DNA from: Clostridiales bacterium
Lineage (GTDB): Bacteria > Bacillota > Clostridia > Lachnospirales > WQUN01
Length of the DNA: 5,414 nt
Assembly (NCBI GenBank): GCA_031254075.1
Contig: JAIRVD010000125.1
Coordinates: 1 to 5,414, forward strand
Direction of reading: 5' to 3'
Within the stretch, counting starts at the first letter, position 1. Every line of letters begins with the position of its first letter. Position numbers and translations under genes: made by a program. Shown one piece after another: positions 1 through 5,414 of this stretch. The notes beneath the pieces are model-generated. The model saw only the letters and a program-made list of their open reading frames with translations. It was not told where the DNA came from and searched no databases.

Positions 1-607
1 ATTTTTGTTCGTTGCGCAAAACGGTTATTTCAACTTCAATTTTCTGACGGAAATTCCGCAAGACCGCCCGAACCGTCTGGAGGGTTATCTCTTCCCCGAC
101 ACCTATCAAATCCCAGTTAACCCCAACCCCGGCGACATCATCACGCGAATGTTGCACAATTTCGACCAAAAATTCACCTTCGATTTGCAAATGCGCGCCG
201 AAGAACTCAATCTTTCCACGGACGATGTAATCATCATGGCATCCATCATCGAACGCGAAACACGCCTCGCAAGCGAACGCGCACTCGTCTCTCAGGTTAT
301 CCACCGACGCCTCGCCCGCAACATGAGCCTCGATATGGATTCAACCGTAAAATACGCAATGGATGACCCGCCCCTGCGCCTGCTCTATGTCCACCTCGAT
401 ATCGAATCACCCTACAACACCTACCGCAACCGCGGCTTGCCCATCGGTCCCATCGCAAACCCCGGTCTCGCCGCAATCGAAGCCGCACTCCATCCCGCAG
501 ACACCGACTACCTCTTCTTCGTCTTACGCGACGAAGAAACCGGCGAACACATATTCACCCGCTCACTGGAAGAACACAACGCCGCACGGGCGAGTATCGG
601 GATGTAA
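1..607 (+). CDS. mltG: Endolytic murein transglycosylase MltG (YceG-like), 3' part
   Basis: This is the C-terminal ~200 residues of MltG, a membrane-anchored lytic transglycosylase that cuts nascent peptidoglycan strands inside the chain and so helps set glycan length. Visible hallmarks, counting from the codon at position 5, are LEGYLFPDTYQI (25-36), the catalytic-site motif ASIIERET (79-86), LDMDSTVKYAM (109-119), SPYNTYRNRGLPIGPIANPG (135-154) and HPADTDYLFFV (163-173). The Glu at residue 83 (codon 251-253) aligns with the catalytic Glu218 of E. coli MltG, so the active site looks intact. The reading frame is open to the left edge, and the TTG at position 5 is an internal Leu codon rather than a start. 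Full-length family members are about 330-400 residues, so the N-terminal membrane anchor and LysM-like part lie outside the window. The gene is convergent with the kinase gene, with 6 bases between their stop codons. Confidence 0.95.
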   Translation, partial: FLFVAQNGYFNFNFLTEIPQDRPNRLEGYLFPDTYQIPVNPNPGDIITRMLHNFDQKFTFDLQMRAEELNLSTDDVIIMASIIERETRLASERALVSQVIHRRLARNMSLDMDSTVKYAMDDPPLRLLYVHLDIESPYNTYRNRGLPIGPIANPGLAAIEAALHPADTDYLFFVLRDEETGEHIFTRSLEEHNAARASIGM

Positions 608-613
608 GTTTGC

Positions 614-1708
614 TTATCTCTGCACCCTTGCCCCTGCGCCTTTCATTAAACTTTCGACTTCTTTTTGCAGTGCCATTGATGTGTCTCCGGCGGTTGTCAT
701 GGCGAGTGCGCCGTGGCAGATGCCGTAGTTTAGGGCGGTTTGGTAGTCGAGATTGTGCATCAGGCCGTAGATTAGTCCGGAGGCAAAGCTGTCGCCGCCG
801 CCTACGCGGTCGAGGATTTCGAGGTTTTTGAGTTCCATGCCGGTATAGATGATGCCTTCTGCCCAGCAGATTGCAGACCAGTCGTTGATTGTGGCGGTTT
901 GAACTTCGCGCATTGTTGTGCCGATTACTTTGAAGTTGGGGTATGCGGCGGAAGCTTCGGCAATCATTGCCTTGAAGCCGTCGAGATTGAGTGAGGAGAG
1001 GTTTTCGGTGTTGCCCTCGATTTCGAAGCCGAGGCAGGCGGTAAAGTCTTCTTCATTGCCAATCATTACGTCGATGTAGTTGGCGATTTCTTTGTTAACG
1101 GCTTGTGCCTTGGCTTTTCCGCCGATGTCTTTCCAAAGGGACGGGCGGTAATTTAGGTCGTAGCTTACGATGGTTCCGTGTTTTTTTGCGCATTTTGCGG
1201 CTTCAAGGGCAACCAAGGCGGAAGTTTCGGAGAGTGCGGCGAAGATTCCGCCGGTGTGGAACCAACGTGCGCCGCATTCGCCAAAGATGTATTCCCAGTC
1301 GATGTCTCCGGGTTTGAGGTTTGCGGCGGCTGTGTTTGCGCGGTCGCTGATGCCGACTGCGCCGCGAACGCCGTAGCCGCGTTCGGTGAAGTTTAAGCCG
1401 TTTCGCGCGTTGCGCCCGATTCCGTCGTATGGAACCCATTTTATAAAGCTTGTGTCAACTCCGCCCTGCAAGATAAAATCTTCGATTAAGTAGCCGATGT
1501 CGTTGTCCGCAAACGCAGTCACAACTGCGGTGTTAAGCTTGAAGCATTTTCGAAGCCCGCGCGCGACATTGTATTCGCCGCCGCCTTCCCATGCGCGGAA
1601 ATTTCGCGCGGTGCGAATTCGTCCTTCGCCGGGGTCGAGCCGCAGCATAACTTCCCCAAGCGAGATTTCGTCGTACATACAGTTTTCTTTCGGTTTGACG
1701 TTTAGCAT
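614..1708 (-). CDS. kdgK: PfkB-family sugar kinase, 2-keto-3-deoxygluconate kinase-like
   Basis: This is a cytoplasmic ribokinase/PfkB-fold kinase of 364 residues that transfers phosphate from ATP to a sugar hydroxyl. Seen in order: GEVMLRL near the N-terminus, the substrate-side glycine motif GGGEYNV (42-48), a lid-region segment GLNFTERGYGVR (104-115), DLNYRPSLW (184-192), GNEED (217-221), and the second PfkB signature DRVGGGDSF (300-308), whose Asp306 is the expected catalytic base. The C-terminus GAGARVQR and the DLNYRPSLW and DRVGGGDSF motifs are those I associate with KDG kinases of Firmicutes type; the symbol rests on that resemblance and the substrate is not proven. Three in-frame ATGs are possible (1714, 1708, 1678). 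I chose 1708 because the AAGGAGG at 1716-1722 sits 7 bases from it but only 1 base from 1714; 1678 is where many homologues begin. It is the last gene of the operon, 2 bases after the permease stop codon (4-base overlap if 1714 is used), so it is probably translationally coupled to import. Confidence 0.9.
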   Translation of the reverse strand: MLNVKPKENCMYDEISLGEVMLRLDPGEGRIRTARNFRAWEGGGEYNVARGLRKCFKLNTAVVTAFADNDIGYLIEDFILQGGVDTSFIKWVPYDGIGRNARNGLNFTERGYGVRGAVGISDRANTAAANLKPGDIDWEYIFGECGARWFHTGGIFAALSETSALVALEAAKCAKKHGTIVSYDLNYRPSLWKDIGGKAKAQAVNKEIANYIDVMIGNEEDFTACLGFEIEGNTENLSSLNLDGFKAMIAEASAAYPNFKVIGTTMREVQTATINDWSAICWAEGIIYTGMELKNLEILDRVGGGDSFASGLIYGLMHNLDYQTALNYGICHGALAMTTAGDTSMALQKEVESLMKGAGARVQR

Positions 1709-1710
1709 TT

Positions 1711-2577
1711 TCATGCCTCCTTATTATATGGCACGCCGACCGCTTTCGGCGCGACGGATTTTCCTACAAACAATACCAAGATTATAAGCGTTAGCAAATA
1801 GGGAAGCAACGTAATTATTTGCAACGGAACGGGAAGGTCTTGACCGCGCAGATGAATCGACAGCGCTTGGAAGAATCCGAAGATTAAACACGCGCCGAGT
1901 AATCCGTGCGGCGTCCATTTGCCAAAAATTACCGCCGCAAGCGCAATGAAACCCGCACCCGCGATAACATTCGGCATGAAAACACTCACAATCGAAAGCG
2001 TAAACGCCGCACCGCCGAAACCCGCAAAAACGCCCGACGCAATCACACACAAGAAGCGCGTCAAGCTCACGTTAATACCGAGCGTATCCGCCGCGGCGGG
2101 ATGTTCGCCGATTGCGATAATTCGTAAGCCCCATTTTGTTTTGTATAAAAAAATATACATCGCGATAACAAAAAAAATTCCGATGATTAGCGTTATGTCG
2201 ATGTTAAAAATTTTCGGCATCCGCGCCGTAACCGGGTCGGAACGAACCGCGCCGAATAAAATTCGCGTAAAAAAAATGGCAAGCCCCGGTCCGATAAAAT
2301 TCAACGCAACGCCCGAAATCGTTTGGTCTGCCTTAAACGTAACCGTCGCAATCGCGTGCATCAACGCAAGCCCGCCGCCCGCCGCTCCCGCCGCGAAAAA
2401 CCCGAGCCACGCGTTCCCCGTTACAAACGCAACCGCCGCGCCCGCAAACGCCCCAATCGTCATTATCCCCTCAAGCGCGAGATTAACAACGCCCGATTTC
2501 TCGGAAATCACTCCGCCCAAGCCAGCGAGAATCAACGGCGCGGCGTACATTAAAGTTATGCTAATTAGAAGAACCAT
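1711..2577 (-). CDS. Nucleoside-type ABC transporter permease 2 (NupQ/NupC-like)
   Basis: This is an integral membrane permease of 288 residues in the BPD_transp_2 (branched-chain amino acid/ribose/BMP importer) family, the shorter of the two permease subunits. The N-terminus, with YAAPLILAGLGGVISEKSG (11-29) followed by VVNLALEGIM, is characteristic of the second permease of NupNOPQ/BmpA-NupABC nucleoside importers. Hydrophobic segments lie roughly at 3-22, 38-78 (Ala/Gly-rich, probably two helices), 90-108, 128-145, 172-195, 205-220, 226-240 and 254-272. A cytoplasmic loop, GLRIIAIGEHPAAADTLGIN (150-169), matches the ATPase-coupling loop of this family. The ATG at 2577 has GAAAGGA 6 bases upstream, which supports this start even though it overlaps the preceding permease by 17 bases. 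The last codons (NKEA) contain the Shine-Dalgarno site of the kinase gene. Family assignment is firm; the ligand is inferred from family only. Confidence 0.92.
   Translation of the reverse strand: MVLLISITLMYAAPLILAGLGGVISEKSGVVNLALEGIMTIGAFAGAAVAFVTGNAWLGFFAAGAAGGGLALMHAIATVTFKADQTISGVALNFIGPGLAIFFTRILFGAVRSDPVTARMPKIFNIDITLIIGIFFVIAMYIFLYKTKWGLRIIAIGEHPAAADTLGINVSLTRFLCVIASGVFAGFGGAAFTLSIVSVFMPNVIAGAGFIALAAVIFGKWTPHGLLGACLIFGFFQALSIHLRGQDLPVPLQIITLLPYLLTLIILVLFVGKSVAPKAVGVPYNKEA
1716..1722 (-). promoter_or_regulatory. Shine-Dalgarno site of the kinase gene
   Basis: AAGGAGG on the minus strand is a near-perfect anti-16S match embedded in the last codons of the upstream permease. It is 7 bases from the ATG at 1708 (good spacing) and only 1 base from the ATG at 1714 (too close), which decides the start in favour of 1708. 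Confidence 0.8.
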
Positions 2578-3688
2578 ATTTTTTCCTTTCGATTATATTC
2601 GCAATTTTCACACAAACCGCGCGAAGGGCTACGAAGAAGACGATTAACCCAATCATTATCTCAATGATTTCCGTTGCGATGCCGTGGTTGCTTTGGATGT
2701 AGCCGGCGCCGTAGTTCATTCCGCCGAACAGCAGAGCGGCGAAGATGTTTGGAATGACGGAAGCGTTGGCGAGCAGGGCGACGGGAATTCCGTTGAAGCC
2801 GTAGTTTTGGAACGCGGGTAACAGTGTGACGGTGTTTGGCGAAACGCCTGTGATGTGAACGGCGGCGGCGAGACCGGCGATTGCGCCGGAGAAGAACATT
2901 GAGAGAACCATGTATTTTTTTATATTGATTCCGGCGAATTCGGCGGCGTCTTTGTTTGCGCCGACGGCTTTAAGCGCGTATCCCGCCGATGTTTTGTCGA
3001 GAAAAAATTTTGCGAAGAAGACTGCGGCGATTGCGATGAAGATTCCGAAATTCACATCGGTGCGCAAAAGAATTTCGGAAAGAAAACCGAGTTCGCGGAT
3101 TTGCGCGATTCCCTCGGGAGTTCGTTTCATTTCGTGTAAGAAAATGATACTCGCGCTGTTCTGAATGCCGTGTGCCTTGCCGACTTCCTGATAAAAACGT
3201 TCGGTGCTGATGTATAAATTCGCCAAATTGATTGCAACCCAGTTTAGCATGATTGACGATAAGACTTCGTGAATATTGAATTTTGCTTTGAGAAAGCCGA
3301 CAATCGCGCCGAACGCGCCTGCGGCAAGCATCGCGCCCGTCATTACGGCGGCGGGATGAACAATGGGCGGAAGTTTTAAAAAATGACCGAGAAAAACCGC
3401 CGCAACCGTGCCGATAATAAACTGCCCTTCGACGCCGATGTTAAAAAGCCCGGTTTTATACGCGAAAGTAACGCTCAACCCGGTCAGAATCAGCGAGGTT
3501 GACGCAATTATTGTTTGAACCGCGAATCGCGGCTGTCCGACCGCGCCGTAAAAAAGCCCCGCATACGCCCGAATCGGATTATGTCCCGCTGCAAGCAAAA
3601 TAATCGCGCCGACAATAACGGCGGCGAAAATCGCAAAAAGACTGCCTGTGACGGGCATTCTCAAAAAATTTATAAAAAATTTACGCAT
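2561..3688 (-). CDS. Nucleoside-type ABC transporter permease 1 (NupP/NupB-like)
   Basis: This is the larger permease subunit of the importer (375 residues, BPD_transp_2 family), expected to pair with the next-encoded permease to form the membrane channel. Evidence includes the conserved early motif TFAYKTGLFNIGVEGQF (74-90), typical of NupP-like proteins, IHEVLSSIMLNW (139-150), the cytoplasmic coupling loop GYALKAVGANKDAAEFAGIN (236-255) and the glycine-rich stretch near GFNGIPVALLA (297-307). Hydrophobic segments fall roughly at 13-34, 57-75, 88-105, 111-133, 142-160, 212-230, 258-279, 300-325 and 340-362. The hydrophilic stretch 161-210 is probably the large extracytoplasmic loop seen in this subunit. 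The ATG at 3688 overlaps the ATPase stop codon by 8 bases (ATGCGTAA). Only an imperfect ribosome site (GGCAGGCGG) precedes it, so coupled re-initiation is likely. The substrate class, a nucleoside or related molecule, is inferred from family membership. Confidence 0.92.
   Translation of the reverse strand: MRKFFINFLRMPVTGSLFAIFAAVIVGAIILLAAGHNPIRAYAGLFYGAVGQPRFAVQTIIASTSLILTGLSVTFAYKTGLFNIGVEGQFIIGTVAAVFLGHFLKLPPIVHPAAVMTGAMLAAGAFGAIVGFLKAKFNIHEVLSSIMLNWVAINLANLYISTERFYQEVGKAHGIQNSASIIFLHEMKRTPEGIAQIRELGFLSEILLRTDVNFGIFIAIAAVFFAKFFLDKTSAGYALKAVGANKDAAEFAGINIKKYMVLSMFFSGAIAGLAAAVHITGVSPNTVTLLPAFQNYGFNGIPVALLANASVIPNIFAALLFGGMNYGAGYIQSNHGIATEIIEIMIGLIVFFVALRAVCVKIANIIERKKYGSSN
2584..2590 (-). 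promoter_or_regulatory. Shine-Dalgarno site of the second permease
   Basis: GAAAGGA on the minus strand lies 6 bases before the ATG at 2577 and inside the 3' end of the first permease gene. It supports the 2577 start and the 17-base gene overlap, rather than the later in-frame ATG at 2550. Confidence 0.65.
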
Positions 3689-5180
3689 TTCCGCCTGCCA
3701 TTAATAATCCCAATTTTTCTTCGTCGATATTTTCGTTTTTCATGGTTTTTACGATTTTTCCTTCGTAAATTACGCCGATTGTGTCGGATAGGCTGAGAAT
3801 TTCGTCCAAGTCCAATGAGATGAGCAGAATCGCCTTTTCTCGTTCGGCGAGCAATGTGCGGTGGATAAATTCAATCGCGCCGATATCCACGCCGCGTGTA
3901 GGTTGAACGGCGATTAATACATCGGGATTATTCGTGATTTCTCGCGCGATGATAAATTTTTGTTGATTGCCGCCCGAGAGTGACTTCATTTTTGTTTTTT
4001 CACAACCGGAAGGACGAATGTCGAATTTTTCGATTAAATCCGTTGCGTGCTTTGTAATTTTTTCAAATTGCAATATTCCTTTGTTGGAAAACTCATTTTG
4101 CTTTCCCAATATTGCATTGTCCTCAACGGAAAAATCCAAAACCAACCCTAGTTGTTGGCGGTCTTCGGGGATTGTGTTGATTTTATTTTTGATTACATTG
4201 GCGGGCGAAGTGTTGGCGATTTCGTTGCCGTTAATTTTTATGCTGCCCGATTTTATTTTTCGCAATGAAGTAATCGCTTCGACAAGTTCCTTTTGTCCGT
4301 TGCCGTCTACGCCCGCGATTCCGAAGATTTCGCCTTTGCGCAGTTCGAGATTAAAGCCGTTTAATTTTTTTACGCCGCGATTATCTTCGACGGTAAGATT
4401 TTCAATTTTTAAAATCACATCGCCCGGCTCGTTTTTCTTTTCATGTAAAAAATCAAATACAACCTCGCGTCCGACCATCATTGACGCGAGTTGTTTTTCC
4501 GAAACATCGCAGACGTCAACGGTGCCGATATTGAAACCACGGCGAATCACCGTGCATTTTTGCGCGGCTTGTTTTATTTCTTTCAATTTATGTGTAATCA
4601 GAATTACGGTTTTGCCCGAGTCTGCCAAATTTTTAATAATCGCCGTCAGCTCGGAAATTTCCTGCGGCGTAAGAACTGCCGTGGGTTCATCAAAAATCAA
4701 AATGTCCGCACCGCGATACAGAACCTTTAAAATCTCAACACGTTGTTGCATTCCTACGGAAATATTTTCTATCTTTTTATCCGGTTCGACACGCAGTCCG
4801 AATTTTTCTGAAATTTCTAATATTTCGTTTCGTATTTTTTTTGAATTGAAAAAACCCAGCGTTGTTTTCTCCGCGCCCAAAATCACGTTTTGAGCAACGG
4901 TCAGCTTGCCGACCAGCATAAAATGCTGATGAACCATGCCGATTCCGTTTGCGATGGACGCCGCCGGGTTTTTTATTATTGTTTTTTTTTCATTAATATA
5001 AACTTCGCCTGAGTCCGCGGAATACAAGCCGTATAAAATGTTCATTAATGTAGTTTTGCCTGCGCCGTTTTCGCCGAGAAGGGCGTGGACGCAGGCTTTT
5101 TCTGCTTTAAAATCTACATTGTCAAGTGCGCGGACAGTCGCGAAATTCTTCGTAATGCCGCTCATGCGAACGGCGTGCAT
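3681..5180 (-). CDS. Double-domain ABC ATPase of BMP/nucleoside importer (NupO/NupA-like)
   Basis: This is the cytoplasmic ATPase that powers the importer: 499 residues with two fused nucleotide-binding domains, as in RbsA/MglA and NupO. Domain 1 has Walker A GENGAGKTT (36-44), Q-loop Gln85 in VHQHF, signature SVGMQQR (141-147), Walker B LIFDEPT (161-167) and switch His197. Domain 2 has the degenerate Walker A typical of the family, GVDGNGQKEL (290-299), IPEDRQQLGL (337-346), a good signature LSGGNQQK (401-408) and a Walker B-like LIAVQPTRGVDIG (422-434) with Gln where a catalytic Glu would be. One competent ATP site is therefore expected, from Walker A of domain 1 with the signature of domain 2. 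The last switch region reads ISLDLDE (454-460), where I would expect ISEDLDE; no switch His is present there. The ATG at 5180 overlaps the upstream TAA by one base (TAATG) and lacks a strong Shine-Dalgarno site. An internal ATG at 5165 (MSGITK) is a less likely alternative. Confidence 0.95.
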   Translation of the reverse strand: MHAVRMSGITKNFATVRALDNVDFKAEKACVHALLGENGAGKTTLMNILYGLYSADSGEVYINEKKTIIKNPAASIANGIGMVHQHFMLVGKLTVAQNVILGAEKTTLGFFNSKKIRNEILEISEKFGLRVEPDKKIENISVGMQQRVEILKVLYRGADILIFDEPTAVLTPQEISELTAIIKNLADSGKTVILITHKLKEIKQAAQKCTVIRRGFNIGTVDVCDVSEKQLASMMVGREVVFDFLHEKKNEPGDVILKIENLTVEDNRGVKKLNGFNLELRKGEIFGIAGVDGNGQKELVEAITSLRKIKSGSIKINGNEIANTSPANVIKNKINTIPEDRQQLGLVLDFSVEDNAILGKQNEFSNKGILQFEKITKHATDLIEKFDIRPSGCEKTKMKSLSGGNQQKFIIAREITNNPDVLIAVQPTRGVDIGAIEFIHRTLLAEREKAILLISLDLDEILSLSDTIGVIYEGKIVKTMKNENIDEEKLGLLMAGGNA

Positions 5181-5414
5181 TAGTTTAATCCGTTAATAAA
5201 AATCTCCAATTCAGCGGCGTTTGTCGGGATTTGCAATTCGCCGGAAATTACGCGTTCGCCCAACGCCATTGTGTCGGCGTGAATTTCGGCGTCAACGAGT
5301 GCCGCTGTCGAACCTTCGTATGCGGTAATTCCAACCGCGCCCTGTGCCATTCCGTAAACTAAATTTTCTCCGCCGACGTTTTCGCCGCGTGACAAACGCA
5401 GTGAAACATCGTAA
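5180..5414 (-). CDS. BMP/PnrA-family substrate-binding lipoprotein, C-terminal fragment
   Basis: This is the last ~77 residues of what looks like the ligand-binding subunit of the importer. The frame stays open to the right edge (it begins YDVSLRLSRGE), so the TTG at 5395 is internal and the gene is truncated by the window. Recognisable family features are the GGENLVYGM-AQG-AVGI segment, equivalent to the 'GGe..vyGl.dGgVgl' block of BMP-family proteins, and the terminal helix ending with VISGELQIP, equivalent to 'I.sGki.VP'. Its position immediately before a NupO-like ATPase and two permeases supports the call, since binding proteins usually lead these operons. The signal peptide and lipobox Cys that would confirm lipid anchoring are not visible. 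Known members bind purine nucleosides (PnrA, BmpA, NupN) or riboflavin (RfuA), so the ligand cannot be fixed from this fragment. Confidence 0.8.
   Translation of the reverse strand, partial: YDVSLRLSRGENVGGENLVYGMAQGAVGITAYEGSTAALVDAEIHADTMALGERVISGELQIPTNAAELEIFINGLN

Noticed and set aside
581..640. Imperfect inverted repeat across the convergent junction as a bidirectional terminator
   Set aside because: Two mismatches in an 11-base arm, a loop of nearly 40 bases and no T-tract on either side make it a poor intrinsic terminator.
363..728. Plus-strand frame overlapping the end of mltG and the end of the kinase gene
   Set aside because: It is a different frame of mltG, rich in Thr/Pro/Ser with no family resemblance. 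The true frame carries all the MltG motifs and stops at 607.
2365..2397. GCC/CGC-rich run that looks like a short tandem repeat
   Set aside because: It is explained by codons for an Ala/Gly-rich transmembrane segment (about residues 61-71) of the second permease, with no exact repeat unit.
1919..2647. Open frame of 242 codons on the plus strand, antisense to the second permease
   Set aside because: The translation is Ala/Pro/Lys-rich low-complexity sequence with no motif, and it continues into the next gene's antisense strand. It is a shadow of an Ala/Gly-rich membrane protein.
3967..4893. Open frame of 308 codons on the plus strand, antisense to the ATPase gene
   Set aside because: It lies wholly within a clearly real ABC ATPase gene, its translation is Ser/Phe/Pro-rich without recognisable domains, and I see no convincing ribosome site. 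It is a mirror of the codon bias of the true gene.
5180..5395. Separate 71-residue small protein starting at the TTG at 5395
   Set aside because: The frame is open upstream to the window edge and the sequence matches the C-terminal part of BMP-family binding proteins, so it is the end of a longer gene.

Overview
This window is bacterial and almost entirely coding, with no gap between genes longer than 6 bases. It holds the 3' end of one rightward gene (mltG) and a leftward operon of at least five genes that fills the rest. The proteins resemble those of anaerobic Firmicutes or spirochaetes: a BMP-type nucleoside ABC system like B. subtilis NupNOPQ, and a KDG-kinase-like PfkB protein ending in GARVQR. 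Strong Shine-Dalgarno sites (AAGGAGG, GAAAGGA) fit such a host. The lineage is an inference and I hold it loosely.

Layout. Positions 1-607 (+) encode the C-terminal ~200 residues of MltG, the endolytic murein transglycosylase, with its catalytic Glu motif. Only 6 bases separate its stop codon from that of the convergent operon. On the minus strand, read from right to left, are: the C-terminus of a BMP/PnrA-family substrate-binding lipoprotein (5180-5414, cut by the window edge); a duplicated-domain ABC ATPase (3681-5180); two BPD_transp_2-type permeases (2561-3688 and 1711-2577); and a PfkB-family sugar kinase (614-1708).

How they work together. The binding protein, the fused double ATPase and the two different permeases form one complete importer of the nucleoside/BMP class. 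It would capture a ligand outside the membrane and drive it through a heterodimeric permease with ATP. The kinase is packed directly behind the second permease, its ribosome-binding site lying inside the permease's last codons, so it probably phosphorylates the imported compound or a product of it. The transporter family points to a nucleoside (or riboflavin-like) ligand, while the kinase resembles 2-keto-3-deoxygluconate kinase. This mismatch is the most interesting point in the window.

No RNA genes, mobile elements, CRISPR arrays or convincing terminators were seen. The operon promoter lies to the right of the window. Overall this is an ordinary metabolic and cell-wall region, and I found no evidence of a new defence or mobile system.
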